Shown: positions 35,396-44,256 of the stretch, piece after piece
Position numbering within the stretch: position 1 is the stretch's first letter
How the letters are laid out: every line of letters begins with the position of its first letter
DNA from: an uncultured Eggerthellaceae bacterium
GTDB taxonomy: Bacteria > Actinomycetota > Coriobacteriia > Coriobacteriales > Eggerthellaceae
Direction of reading: 5' to 3'
Assembly: GCA_934630905.1 (NCBI GenBank)
Contig: CAKTXN010000002.1
Location: 1-64,000, forward strand
DNA: 64,000 nt
The notes under the pieces: generated by a model
Told to the model about the DNA's origin: nothing
Databases searched by the model: none
What the model saw: the letters and a program-made list of their open reading frames with translations, nothing else
Translations under genes and position numbers: made by a program

Positions 35396-35833
35396 ATGAG
35401 CGCGGTGCTCAAGGCGTTCAAGGCACCGAAAGTCACTCCCAAGAAAGCAGTTGTTGGAAAAACGGGTGCAAACTCGGGCAAATCGACGATATTCGGTGGT
35501 CCAATCGCCCCGAGCGCTGTAATTATCGCACCCGAAGAAATCGATACCATTGAATCGATTCTTCCTTGCAGCATAATACCAGGTCAAAGCATTGCATTAA
35601 AAATGATAGGAAGAATATCGAATTTCCGACCACCGACTATCGTCGATTTGCCCGAAATGAAGGGCCTTTTGACAACAAGCACTGCGTGCGAGAAGATAAC
35701 CGTTCAGTTGAACGTGGACGTCATTGATTATTTCAAAGCCGAATCCGTACGCACAGGCATTCCCTACCAGAACATCATTAATTTCTATCTCACCGATTGT
35801 GCGCGGGAAGGAAAACACCTCACGTTCTCGTGA
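35396..35833 (+). pseudogene. Chimeric frame: repeat-element sequence joined to a CopG/BrnA-like antitoxin C-terminus
   Basis: A 145-codon open frame. Residues ~20-95 are simply a translation of inverted-repeat element 3 (35452-35678). Residues ~98-145 (ITVQLNVDVIDYFKAESVRTG, then IPYQNIINFYLTDCA) strongly resemble the C-terminal ribbon-helix-helix half of BrnA/CopG-type antitoxins. No ribosome site is obvious at the ATG, and the toxin partner (BrnT-like) is not seen next to it. The simplest reading is that an element inserted in or beside an antitoxin gene and removed its 5' part. A functional fused protein cannot be excluded, because the frame is open throughout. Confidence 0.5.
35452..35678. 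repeat. Long inverted-repeat element, copy 3
   Basis: The left arm (35452-35501) begins TGTTGGAAAAACGG, contains CGGGCAAATCGACGATATTC and ends GGTGGTC. The right arm (35628-35678) begins GACCACCGACTATCGTCGAT, contains TTGCCCGAA and ends GACAACAA. The centre of ~126 bases differs from those of the other copies. Unlike copies 1 and 2 it is wholly contained in an open reading frame. Confidence 0.8.
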
Positions 35834-35900
35834 GATTGGTCGCAAATGCCACACCTCGAGCACAGCCTGCATTACGCTCAAGTCGAAAAATTATACTTTG

Positions 35901-35928
35901 AATTATTATACTTTCAAGTATAATAATT
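35901..35928. promoter_or_regulatory. Perfect AT-rich inverted repeat upstream of the ATPase gene
   Basis: AATTATTATACT and AGTATAATAATT form a perfect 12-bp inverted repeat with a 4-base loop, and a partial third copy (TTATACTTTGAA) lies just before it. It ends two bases before an in-frame ATG and 38 bases before the ATG chosen for the ATPase gene. It could be an operator, or an RNA hairpin that hides the ribosome site. It also contains TATAAT-like sequences. Confidence 0.55.
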
Positions 35929-35966
35929 TCATGAATAACAAGGAGCAATGGGAGGAAGCGCGTGTC

Positions 35967-37355
35967 ATGGATTATTTTGTTGACCGAGAGCAAGAGCTGC
36001 AAACCCTGCAAAACGAATACGAAAGAAACGGAAGCGCACTGGTCGTCCTGTACGGACGGCGCAGAGTCGGAAAAACCACGCTCATCTCGGAGTTCATCAA
36101 AGATAAAAATGCCCTGTTCTTCCTTGCCACCGAGGAATCCGAAGCTCAAAATCGCAACGCTTTCAAAGAAAAAGTTGCCGAATTCATCAAAAGCGACTTG
36201 CTTCGCGAAGCGGACGTAAAAACCTGGGATCCCCTATTCAAATCCATTGTCGATGCGCCTTCTCAAAGCAAACCGGTAATTGTTTTGGACGAATTTCAAT
36301 ACTTGGGGAAAGCGAATGCAGCGTTCCCTTCTATCTTTCAACGCATCTGGGAAGAAACGCTTAAAGACAAACCTGTCATGATAATCCTTTGTGGATCATT
36401 GATTTCCATGATGAAGTCGCAAACGCTTGCATACAACAGCCCTCTTTACGGCAGGCGAACAGCTCAAATCCAACTGAAGCAGATTCCCTTCAGCTACTAT
36501 CATGAGTTTCATCCCAACAAAACCTATCGAGAGCTCATTGAGATGTACGCAGTCACAGGCGGCGTGCCGAAATATATTGAGCTGTTCCGCGAAAACGACG
36601 ACATCTACCAGGCCATTAACACATGCGTGTTGAACCGGTCGGGATATTTATACGATGAGCCGTACTTCCTGCTGCAGCAAGAAGTTGCAGAAATTGGCAG
36701 CTACTTCTCTGTCATAAGAGCCATTGCCGCGGGAAACAGCAAGCTATCTGCTATTTCTACCGCGCTGGAAATCAAAGCAACCAGCTTGACGAAATACCTG
36801 AAAACGCTCATTGACCTGGACATATTGGAGCGAGAAGTCCCCATTACCGAAAATAATCCAGAACGAAGCAAAAAGGGGCTTTACAAGATTAAAGACAATT
36901 ACCTGCGCTTTTGGTTCGCCTTCGTGTATCCGAACAGAAGTTTTATTGAAAGCGAGCACAGCGACATTGTCATGAGCAAAATCAAGAAAAGCCTGGTGAA
37001 AAACCATATAGCTTTTGTCTATGAAGACGTTTGCAAAGAGCGTATGTGGCAATTGAATGCAGAAGGGGCATGGCCGTTCAATTTCTCGAAACTGGGCAGG
37101 TATTGGGACGCTCAAACAGAAATTGACATTGCCGCACTGGACCCCGAAGGCAAGAATCTCATTCTTGGCGAATGCAAGTATTGGCAAGAACCCGTGGGCG
37201 TAGATGTTCTGCGGAGCCTGGAAGCAAAAGCAGATGCCGTTTCCTGGGAAAGAAACGGCAGAAAGGTGTGGTACGTTTTATTCAGCATATCGGGCTTCAC
37301 CGACGAGCTCAAAGCGCTAGCAGCAGCAAGAGATGACGTAATGCTTTGCGAATAG
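35967..37355 (+). CDS. DUF234-type ATPase with C-terminal nuclease-like domain
   Basis: A 462-residue ATP-binding protein of the archaeal-type/DUF234 ATPase family. Walker A is VVLYGRRRVGKTTLI and Walker B is PVIVLDEFQYL. A winged-helix middle region follows. The C-terminal ~100 residues carry a PD-(D/E)xK signature, EIDIAALDPEGKNLILGECKY, which suggests a nuclease fold. The start at 35967 (MDYFVDREQELQ) follows GGGAGGAAG; an ATG 36 bases upstream is also possible. The gene is AT-richer than its neighbours and ends five bases from the convergent TorD-like gene, consistent with horizontal acquisition. Its biological role is unknown; mobile-element or defence functions are possibilities. Confidence 0.82.
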   Translation: MDYFVDREQELQTLQNEYERNGSALVVLYGRRRVGKTTLISEFIKDKNALFFLATEESEAQNRNAFKEKVAEFIKSDLLREADVKTWDPLFKSIVDAPSQSKPVIVLDEFQYLGKANAAFPSIFQRIWEETLKDKPVMIILCGSLISMMKSQTLAYNSPLYGRRTAQIQLKQIPFSYYHEFHPNKTYRELIEMYAVTGGVPKYIELFRENDDIYQAINTCVLNRSGYLYDEPYFLLQQEVAEIGSYFSVIRAIAAGNSKLSAISTALEIKATSLTKYLKTLIDLDILEREVPITENNPERSKKGLYKIKDNYLRFWFAFVYPNRSFIESEHSDIVMSKIKKSLVKNHIAFVYEDVCKERMWQLNAEGAWPFNFSKLGRYWDAQTEIDIAALDPEGKNLILGECKYWQEPVGVDVLRSLEAKADAVSWERNGRKVWYVLFSISGFTDELKALAAARDDVMLCE

Positions 37356-37360
37356 CGCCG

Positions 37361-37987
37361 CTAGTCGCGACGATGCAGGTTGATGACAGGCGGCTCCAGC
37401 TCAAAGCGCTCCTGCCAATCGGCAAGCGTTGCGGCGGCAAGACGTGCCGCACCCTTATACAACGGATGCTGAGCTCCCTGTTCGAACAGCTCCAGGAAAT
37501 ACGGCGCCCACGTGAGCAAATGCTCCTCCAAAAGCTCGTCAAGCGCCGCACGCTCAACGCCGTTCGTTACGCACCACGAAAGCATCATGAGCATAAGTCC
37601 GAAATGATCTTCTGGCTCTTTGTCGGGCAAGCTGAGCTTCACCGCGTTATCGCGCATCCACTGGCGCACGCCCAACGTGGCATTGCCGAAAATCACACCC
37701 TCGGGATCGGTGTAAACAGATGCCCACGGCGGCGCAGGAAGACGATGCGGCCCAATGAACAAGCGGTTATACTCTTCGTGGATCGCTTGCTCATCTTGCT
37801 GCAACCAGGCATTTTTCATGAGCTCAAGCGCCTCGCCTGCAGCAGGCTGCCCAAACTCCCACGCGTCTTCCCCATTGGTGGCAAGCCAGGAAAACGCGGC
37901 CTTTCCTTTTTCGGAAGCAGGGTCTTGGTAGAAAATCGTTCCCAAAATAGCAGCGGCCTGAGCCACGCTTTCGGAATATTCAGCCAT
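37361..37987 (-). CDS. TorD/DmsD-family molybdoenzyme chaperone
   Basis: A 208-residue all-helical cytoplasmic protein with the TorD-family motif EEYNRLFIGPHRLPAPPWASVY. These chaperones bind the Tat signal peptide of the catalytic subunit and assist cofactor insertion before export. It lies downstream of dmsABC in the same direction, separated by ~300 bases that contain a strong hairpin and a TACAAT-like -10 box, so it may have its own promoter. The start at 37987 follows AAAGGATCGAC. Confidence 0.88.
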   Translation of the reverse strand: MAEYSESVAQAAAILGTIFYQDPASEKGKAAFSWLATNGEDAWEFGQPAAGEALELMKNAWLQQDEQAIHEEYNRLFIGPHRLPAPPWASVYTDPEGVIFGNATLGVRQWMRDNAVKLSLPDKEPEDHFGLMLMMLSWCVTNGVERAALDELLEEHLLTWAPYFLELFEQGAQHPLYKGAARLAAATLADWQERFELEPPVINLHRRD

Positions 37988-38076
37988 GTCGATCCTTTCG
38001 GTAAAAGCAGGGGCACAAAACACCGCAGATGCGCTCGCAAACGCAGCTACAGCTGCAATCATTGTACCCCTAGGGC

Positions 38077-38108
38077 GAGATTGCCGCCCCAGGTAGAGCG
38101 GCAATCTC
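38077..38108. terminator. Hairpin between dmsC and the TorD-like gene
   Basis: GAGATTGCCGC and GCGGCAATCTC form a perfect 11-bp stem around a 10-base loop in the gap between dmsC and the chaperone gene. There is no clear T-run on the minus strand. It might attenuate read-through, stabilise the dmsABC mRNA 3' end, or act as a terminator that leaves the chaperone at lower expression. Confidence 0.5.
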
Positions 38109-38285
38109 AGAAAAGGAAGTGGAAAGAGAGGAAATTACTAAGTTAAAAGGTTGCGAGAGCTCACCTTCGCGGCCGCATTCGCGAATCGCATTCGTGCATT
38201 ACGCGCAACGAAGCGAAGCAGCGAATCAGGCCGAAGGGAGGGAGGGGGTCGAAGGGAGCCCTCACTAAGAGAGGATGGGTAACGC

Positions 38286-39134
38286 TTAGAACAGACCCAC
38301 GGAAAGGAAGATTCCGTAGAAGCAGATGCGCACGAGCACCAGGGCCACCAGGGCGGCAACGGCAGCAATGGCCATCACGGAAACAGCGCCTTCAACAGCG
38401 GCGTTCTTGAACACCAGGAACGCTGCAACCGCGGCAAGCACAATGGCAATCACGGCAACAATCCAGTACTGGCCCATTGCCGCAGCAACCGTCAGGCCTG
38501 CGGAGTTAACCACGCCGCCGGCCATACCGCCCTGAACAAGCACCAGGATAGCAACGCCCGCAGCACCAACCAGCGCACAAGCGCCAATCAGCTTGTCGGC
38601 CTTAGCACCCGCAAGAGCCAGCACCAGAGCCGCCAGAACAGCGCCACCGAACAGAGCCGCGCACACCTGGCTTACCGCGCCCAAGGGAGAATTCCACGTA
38701 GCGATGGTGGGCATCATGTAGGCAAGACCGGTGAACAGCGCGCAGATCAGGCCCAACACGATAAGCACAATGCCGAACACTTTGTGCGAGCTTGCCTCGG
38801 GGTGCTTCGCCAGCGCGAAAATCCAGTACACAACAGCAACCAGAATGGCAATGCCGGCGACCACAATCTCATTCGACAGCGGCGAAGAACCAATGCCCGA
38901 AGCCATGCCGAACACATGAGACGGGCTTCCCAGGTGGGTAAACGAAGCAATCAAGCCCACAATGGTAACAACGGCCGGAATGCTCAACAGGGTGTCGAAC
39001 TTCTTGGCGGCTTCGTCGGACAGATCAAACGAAGCGCGCACCAGGCCCAAAAGACCCATAGCAGTAACGCCCATCGGCACCAAAACGGTGAAGATAAGCA
39101 GCGAAATCTCGCTCGCAGCAGTTTCGAACAACAT
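38286..39134 (-). CDS. dmsC: DMSO-reductase-type membrane anchor subunit
   Basis: A 282-residue protein with eight predicted membrane helices that anchors the catalytic pair and oxidises menaquinol. It contains the conserved FTHLGSPSHVFGMASGIGSS-like segment that also occurs in the second anchor gene at 44257. It directly follows dmsB with no gap (39134/39135), so translation is coupled. The third gene of the leftward operon. Confidence 0.9.
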   Translation of the reverse strand: MLFETAASEISLLIFTVLVPMGVTAMGLLGLVRASFDLSDEAAKKFDTLLSIPAVVTIVGLIASFTHLGSPSHVFGMASGIGSSPLSNEIVVAGIAILVAVVYWIFALAKHPEASSHKVFGIVLIVLGLICALFTGLAYMMPTIATWNSPLGAVSQVCAALFGGAVLAALVLALAGAKADKLIGACALVGAAGVAILVLVQGGMAGGVVNSAGLTVAAAMGQYWIVAVIAIVLAAVAAFLVFKNAAVEGAVSVMAIAAVAALVALVLVRICFYGIFLSVGLF

Positions 39135-39755
39135 TTACATGACCTCCTTCGGGTTCATGAGTTTGCCTTCCTGCGAACCCATGGTACGCGAAGTGGGGCA
39201 GCCCTTCATAATGGTGGTCGGGTTGGTGAAGCTCGGGTCGGGCATAGGGGCAGACCAAACGCTTTCGCCGTACTTCTTTGCCATCTCGTCGGCCTTGCCG
39301 AAATCAAGCGCGTACAGCGGGCAAGCATCCACGCAAATGGGGTTTTCGCCCTTGGCAACGCGCGCCGAGCAACCGTCGCACTTGCGCATCTGGCCCAGCA
39401 CGGCGTCAAACGACGGCACGTTGTAGGGGCACGCCATAGCGCAGTACTTGCAGCCTACGCAGCGATCGTGGTCAACGGAAACAAAGCCGCGCTCGTCACG
39501 ATGCATAGCGCCCGTGGGGCACACCTGCATGCAAGCAGGGTTTTCGCAGTGGTTGCAGTTCATGGACGTGTAGTAACCCCACACATCGTTGGTGTACGTG
39601 CCATCGGCATTTGCGGTAAAGCCGCCGCCGCAGTACTCGTAAACTTTGCGGAATGCCACGTCGGCGGACAAGTCGTGGTAATCCTTGCATGCCAGCTCGC
39701 AGGTCTTGCAGCCCGTGCAGCGAGAGGCGTCGAAATAGAATGCATATTCAGCCAT
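39135..39755 (-). CDS. dmsB: DMSO-reductase-type iron-sulfur subunit
   Basis: A 206-residue ferredoxin-like electron-transfer subunit with four Cys clusters: CTGCKTCELAC, CNHCENPACMQVCP, CVGCKYCAMACP and CDGCSARVAKGENPICVDACP. These hold four [4Fe-4S] centres that pass electrons from the anchor to the molybdenum subunit. It has no signal peptide of its own and should be exported with the catalytic subunit through the Tat system. It starts 12 bases after dmsA. Confidence 0.93.
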   Translation of the reverse strand: MAEYAFYFDASRCTGCKTCELACKDYHDLSADVAFRKVYEYCGGGFTANADGTYTNDVWGYYTSMNCNHCENPACMQVCPTGAMHRDERGFVSVDHDRCVGCKYCAMACPYNVPSFDAVLGQMRKCDGCSARVAKGENPICVDACPLYALDFGKADEMAKKYGESVWSAPMPDPSFTNPTTIMKGCPTSRTMGSQEGKLMNPKEVM

Positions 39756-39767
39756 GATCTACCTCCC

Positions 39768-42212
39768 TTATTTCTTGATCTTGCGAACGCCGGCAATGTT
39801 GGAGTGCTGCGGATTGCCCTTGGCAATAGGCGAAGGATGCATGTTAGTCAGCGTGTTAATGCAGCCGCCCTTGTCAATACGGTCGCCGTTCATGTCGGCA
39901 TCGCGCCATGCGCCCTGCGAAATGGCCAAAGAGCCCGGGATGATACGCGGCGTGACCTTCGCCTGGATGTGCACTTCGCCATGCTCGTTGAACACGCTTA
40001 CGGTTTCGCCGTTTTCAATGCCCAACTTCTCGGCATCAATGGTGTTGATCCACACTTCTTGCGGCGCAGCCTGCTTCACAACTTCAACGTTGCCCCAGCT
40101 CGAGTGCGTACGGGCCTTGTAATGGAAGCCAATCAGCGTAAACGGCATCTCAGTGGTGCAATCCTCGTAGCTGTCAACGCCGGGGGTGTACAGCGGAATA
40201 GGAGCAATCACATCGCGCGGATCGTCCAGCTGCCACGTTTCGGCCATCTTCTGCAGCTTCTCAGAGAAGATTTCGATCTTGCCGGAAGGAGTGGTGAGCT
40301 TGTTCTTCTCGGGATCTTCCACGAATGCCTTGTATGCGGGCGTGTAGCCGGCGGGGTTACGGTAATGGAACTCGCCCATCTTGTAGCCCTCTTCGATTTC
40401 GGGCAGGCGCGGGTCCTTCTTCTGAACGCTTTCGTACAGCTGCTTGGTCCAGCCGTCTTGGTCCTTGCCGTCCAGGTACTTCTCCTTGATGTCGGCACCA
40501 GCGGCAGCGCACAGATCGGCGCACACGTCAAAGGAGCTGCGGCGCTCGAACTTCTGACCCATAGTGGTGGGGTCAATGGGACTTGCGAAGTGAACGGAAG
40601 CAACGTCGCCAGACCAGCCGTCGTTGATAATGCCGCGCTGCTCGGCGCGCATGATATCGGGAAGCAGGATGTCGGCGTACTTCGCGGCATCGTTCATCAA
40701 GGTCTCGAATACCAAAATGAACTCGCACTTCGTCTCGTCAACCAGAATGTCGTGTGCAACGTTTGCGTCGGAGTGCTGATTCGTGAAGCAGTTTCCGCCG
40801 TACTCAACCAGGAACTTGATGTCGGTGGACAGTTTGTCGGTGCCCTGAACGCCATCGTGCAGCGCAGTCATCTCGTGACCGTGGTCAATTGCATCTGCCC
40901 AGGTGAAGATGGAAATCTTGGACTTACAGGGATTGTCGCCGCCGATCCAGGGAAGACCAATGCTGTAAGCAGCAACGTCCAGACCCGAAGAAGTACCCGG
41001 CTGGCCCAGCTTGCCCACCAGCAGCGTGAGCAGAGAAACAGCCAGGCAAGCAAGTTCGCCGTTGGAATGGCGCTGAATGCCATAGTACTGGCCGATGAAC
41101 GGAGCCTTAGCTTCTGCCAGCTCGTGAGCCAGCTTCGTGATACGCTCGGCAGGAATCAGCGTAATGCCTGCAGCCCACTCGGGGGTCTTCTCTACCTTGT
41201 CGTAGCCCAGACCCAAAACGTAGGACTCGTAAGACATGTTCTTGCCAGCGTATGCCTCGGGCATGGTGTCCTCGGAGAAGCCAACGCAGTACGTATCCAA
41301 GAAGTCGCGGGCAACTTTGCCTTCCTTGATCAGCACATAGGCGATAGCAGCAACCAAAGCGGCATCGGTACCAGGACGAATAGGCAGCCACTCGTCGTTC
41401 GTGTTGCACAGCGTGTCGTTGAAACGCGGGTCAATGTGGATGTACTTTGCCTTCGTGTTCGTGCGATGCTGGTACTCAAAGCCGTGCTTCGCTTCGCCCG
41501 TGGAGCCCATCATGGAGTCGGAAGGCGACCAGCCCATGCAAATAACCAGATCGGCATCTTTAATAGCGGCAGGCGTCGAAGAAGCCTTGGCGCCCCACAT
41601 GTACGGAGCAATGAAGGTCATCTGAGCAGCGGAGTACGTGCCGTAATATCCCAGGTAGCCACCCGTGCAGCCAAGCCAACGACCAATAGGACGACCGGTC
41701 AAGCTGTAAACGCCGGAACCCAGCGTCCAGTACACGGCCTCGGGGCCAAAGTTCTTGTAAGTGTACTGCAGTTTGTCATTGATGGTTTTAATGGCTTCTT
41801 CCCAGGTAATGCGCTCGAACTTGCCCTCGCCACGCTTGCCCACGCGCTTCATGGGGTACTTCAAGCGGTCGGGGTCGTTGATCCAGCGGCGTACCGAACG
41901 GCCACGCAAGCATGCGCGCTGACGGCTGGTTTCTTCGTTGTCCCACGCCTTCGTTTCGGACTGGATCCACTGGAGCTCGCCGTCTTTCACATGCATCCAC
42001 AGCGGGCAACGGCTTGCGCAGTTGCAAGAGCAGTGGCTCTGAACGACGGTTTCCTCTGCGGTTTCCTGGTTAGCCTCGGCGGCGAATGCCGGCTCGGCCT
42101 TTTCGAACATGTCATCGAGCAGCATGCCACTCAGGGCAACGCCGACGGCGCCAGCAGAAGCGCCCTTGATTAGCGTTCTGCGCGAAACATTCAGTCCCGT
42201 GTTCGATTCCAT
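39768..42212 (-). CDS. dmsA: Tat-exported molybdopterin oxidoreductase, DMSO-reductase catalytic subunit type
   Basis: An 814-residue catalytic subunit. The Tat signal is NVSRRTLIKGASAGAVGVAL, with cleavage expected near AFA-A at ~44. The [4Fe-4S] ligands are Cys61, Cys65, Cys69 and Cys101 (CNCASRCPLW, RACLRGRS). The probable Mo ligand is Ser194 in YYGTYSAAQ, as in DmsA. It binds bis-MGD and reduces an oxidised acceptor outside the membrane. DMSO is the family namesake, but coriobacterial members use many S-oxides, N-oxides and other compounds, so the substrate is not known here. AAGGAGGGAAA precedes the ATG. Expression is probably set by the divergent LuxR regulator. Confidence 0.92.
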   Translation of the reverse strand: MESNTGLNVSRRTLIKGASAGAVGVALSGMLLDDMFEKAEPAFAAEANQETAEETVVQSHCSCNCASRCPLWMHVKDGELQWIQSETKAWDNEETSRQRACLRGRSVRRWINDPDRLKYPMKRVGKRGEGKFERITWEEAIKTINDKLQYTYKNFGPEAVYWTLGSGVYSLTGRPIGRWLGCTGGYLGYYGTYSAAQMTFIAPYMWGAKASSTPAAIKDADLVICMGWSPSDSMMGSTGEAKHGFEYQHRTNTKAKYIHIDPRFNDTLCNTNDEWLPIRPGTDAALVAAIAYVLIKEGKVARDFLDTYCVGFSEDTMPEAYAGKNMSYESYVLGLGYDKVEKTPEWAAGITLIPAERITKLAHELAEAKAPFIGQYYGIQRHSNGELACLAVSLLTLLVGKLGQPGTSSGLDVAAYSIGLPWIGGDNPCKSKISIFTWADAIDHGHEMTALHDGVQGTDKLSTDIKFLVEYGGNCFTNQHSDANVAHDILVDETKCEFILVFETLMNDAAKYADILLPDIMRAEQRGIINDGWSGDVASVHFASPIDPTTMGQKFERRSSFDVCADLCAAAGADIKEKYLDGKDQDGWTKQLYESVQKKDPRLPEIEEGYKMGEFHYRNPAGYTPAYKAFVEDPEKNKLTTPSGKIEIFSEKLQKMAETWQLDDPRDVIAPIPLYTPGVDSYEDCTTEMPFTLIGFHYKARTHSSWGNVEVVKQAAPQEVWINTIDAEKLGIENGETVSVFNEHGEVHIQAKVTPRIIPGSLAISQGAWRDADMNGDRIDKGGCINTLTNMHPSPIAKGNPQHSNIAGVRKIKK

Positions 42213-42672
42213 TTTCCCTCCTTCATTGATCTCTCTTTTTTCGGGAAGAGCCTTTGCACGCTGGGCGCTTTCGGTGCCTGCAGGGAAACGTCTTTGGCAG
42301 GCGGTGCAGTGGAATTCTCACGTTTCCACCGCGGCCTTTGTGATGTCCTCCCCGCGGCGCAGCGCACCACGCAAAGCTTTGCTCTCTTACATCGTGCACT
42401 TTACGAGCCTCCGCATAAAATTGCATCACATAGAATATGTGATATTTCGATTTCCCCTGGTAGATAGCGAAATGACAAGGTAACATACACCAAGAAAAAG
42501 TAGGATAGAACATCACATGCAAGCCGTATAATGTTCGGCAGCCGCAACGATAAAGGGATGTTGCGGTTTTCGCTGCGCAAGTTCTTCGCATGTTTTTCGT
42601 TTTGCTTTAAGATGCCTCACGGCATAAAGTACTGCTTACTTTGATTGATGCAAAACTGGGGGAAGGGACGCC
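42213..42672. other. Shared control region of the dms divergon
   Basis: The 460 bases between divergent dmsA and the radical SAM gene hold no gene. A perfect palindrome (42425-42443), a repeated ATCACAT half-site at about 42512 and TATAAT at about 42527 mark it as regulatory. The TATAAT is a likely -10 for the rightward operon, without a good -35, which fits activator-dependent transcription. Confidence 0.6.
42425..42443. promoter_or_regulatory. Perfect 8+3+8 palindrome, candidate LuxR-type operator
   Basis: ATCACATAGAATATGTGAT is a perfect inverted repeat with a 3-base centre, midway in the dms control region. A lone ATCACAT half-site lies ~15 bases upstream of the rightward -10 box. The membrane LuxR regulator encoded 2.7 kb away is the obvious candidate ligand. 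The half-sites are in the opposite order from a CRP/FNR box, so that family is unlikely. Confidence 0.5.
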
Positions 42673-44253
42673 ATGAGACCGATTTCGGCCGCAGATATTT
42701 CGCGCGACTTGGCCGACGAGTACGCAACGTATTTACGTCATTTCGTGCAACAGCGCGCGCAGTTTCGCCGTACCATGGCAAGCTTCGGCGTTCCCGTTTC
42801 AAGCGATGAAAACAGCCCGTCGCGCGTTGCCGCTTTGCGCGAGCAACTTGTTGCAGCGGGGGCGCGTGTGCGCAATGGTAGCAAGAGCATTGCATATGGA
42901 AGCATCTCCCCCGCCTGCGCGCGCTGCCGCACGGGCGTGAAAAGCGTTTCGGAATTTCTCTCGCTGGCATGTCACCGATCGTGCTGGTTTTGCTTCAACG
43001 AGAATCAGTGCGACTACCATCTTTATAAGAACGATAAAAAAGATTGGCGCGGCGAACTTTCCGCATTCAATAAAAGCATGGGCGGGCTTGATTATGTAGC
43101 GCTCACGGGCGGCGAGCCGCTCTTGTTCGCCAGCGAGACGTGCGCGTTTTTCAAGGAGGCGCGCCGCGACAACCCGAATGCCCACTTGCGCCTGTATACC
43201 TCGGGCGATCAGCTCACGCCCGAGCTTCTTGAACAGCTGCGTGCAGCGGGACTTAACGAGATTCGCTTTAGCATAAAGCTTGATGATGCGCCCGAAAACC
43301 AACAGCGCACGTGGGATAACATCCGTGCAGCGGTAAGCATTATTCCTACTGTGATGGTAGAGATGCCCGTTATGCCCGGCACACACGATGAAATGCTGCA
43401 TATTTTGCGAGAGTTGGAACGCGCGGGCGCATTCGGCATCAACTTGCTGGAATTGTGCTTTCCGCTCCATCACGAAAAAGCGTTCAAGGCGCGTGGGCTC
43501 AAACTCAAGGCGAACCCCTACGAAGTGCTTTACGATTACGGGTATGCCGGCGCGCTTCCCATTGAGGGAAGCGAAGAGCTGGCGCTGCGGCTCATGCTGG
43601 AGGAAATCGAGCGCGGAACCACGCTCAACCTGCATTATTGCTCGCTGGAGAATAAAAACACCGCCCAGATATACGAGCAGAACAGTGGCGGCGCGCGCGA
43701 GATTCCGCTCTACACGTTCTCGCAGGAAAACTTCTTCTACGAAACGCTGCGCTGCTTTGGCAATGCTGCGTTTGCGCTGGCAGATGCGCTGGAAGCCGCG
43801 GATTGCGCTCATGCGCTGGACGTCGAAGGCCGCATGGTACAGTTCGCACCCGCCGATCTGCCTGCTGTTTTACCCTTTCTGGAGCAAGGCGAAGGTGCTG
43901 CGAGCCGCAGCGCCGATGAACGGAACAGCGCGAGCGGCGGCGCGGGCAACAACCCCCGCAACTCCACAACAGGCGCGAAACTCTTCGCCGCGTTCGGCGT
44001 TATCGAACGCAACAGTGCCGGTGCGGCGCGCTTCCGCGAAGTGGACGCCCTGGTAGTGGAACCGCACGATTACCAGGCGCTTTATCGCAGCTGCACCAAG
44101 CCTTCTCCTGCCGAAGAAGACTCCGAGTCCGCGGACTATTCCCCAAACGGCGCTTCCGGCATCGCAAAGGGGAATGAAGCGAAGGCTGCGCAGCTTCTGA
44201 GCGAAATTTCCCTTCGCGATGGCGGTCAGAGCACCACGAAAAAGGAGGCGTAG
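42673..44253 (+). CDS. Radical SAM protein of the dms divergon
   Basis: A 526-residue radical SAM enzyme of unknown function. The cluster motif is CHRSCWFC (Cys100, Cys104, Cys107). It is preceded by CARC (Cys82, Cys85) and followed by Cys113, which could ligate an additional centre. TGGEPLLF is the SAM-binding GGE motif. Residues ~405-440 are a Ser/Gly/Asn-rich linker and the C-terminus is disordered. It is the first gene of the rightward dms arm. An anchor-like gene starts three bases after its stop and a LuxR gene follows. A maturation or cofactor-modifying role for the reductase is inferred only from position. Confidence 0.8.
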   Translation: MRPISAADISRDLADEYATYLRHFVQQRAQFRRTMASFGVPVSSDENSPSRVAALREQLVAAGARVRNGSKSIAYGSISPACARCRTGVKSVSEFLSLACHRSCWFCFNENQCDYHLYKNDKKDWRGELSAFNKSMGGLDYVALTGGEPLLFASETCAFFKEARRDNPNAHLRLYTSGDQLTPELLEQLRAAGLNEIRFSIKLDDAPENQQRTWDNIRAAVSIIPTVMVEMPVMPGTHDEMLHILRELERAGAFGINLLELCFPLHHEKAFKARGLKLKANPYEVLYDYGYAGALPIEGSEELALRLMLEEIERGTTLNLHYCSLENKNTAQIYEQNSGGAREIPLYTFSQENFFYETLRCFGNAAFALADALEAADCAHALDVEGRMVQFAPADLPAVLPFLEQGEGAASRSADERNSASGGAGNNPRNSTTGAKLFAAFGVIERNSAGAARFREVDALVVEPHDYQALYRSCTKPSPAEEDSESADYSPNGASGIAKGNEAKAAQLLSEISLRDGGQSTTKKEA

Positions 44254-44256
44254 GTC

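Noticed and set aside
38784..42173. Plus-strand frame of 1129 codons opposite dmsA-dmsB-dmsC
   Set aside because: It is the antisense shadow of three well-supported genes in GC-rich DNA; no ribosome site and no recognisable domain.
42425..42443. dms palindrome as a CRP/FNR site
   Set aside because: CRP/FNR boxes place TGTGA/TTGAT first and the complementary half second; here the half-sites are in the reverse order with a 3-base centre.
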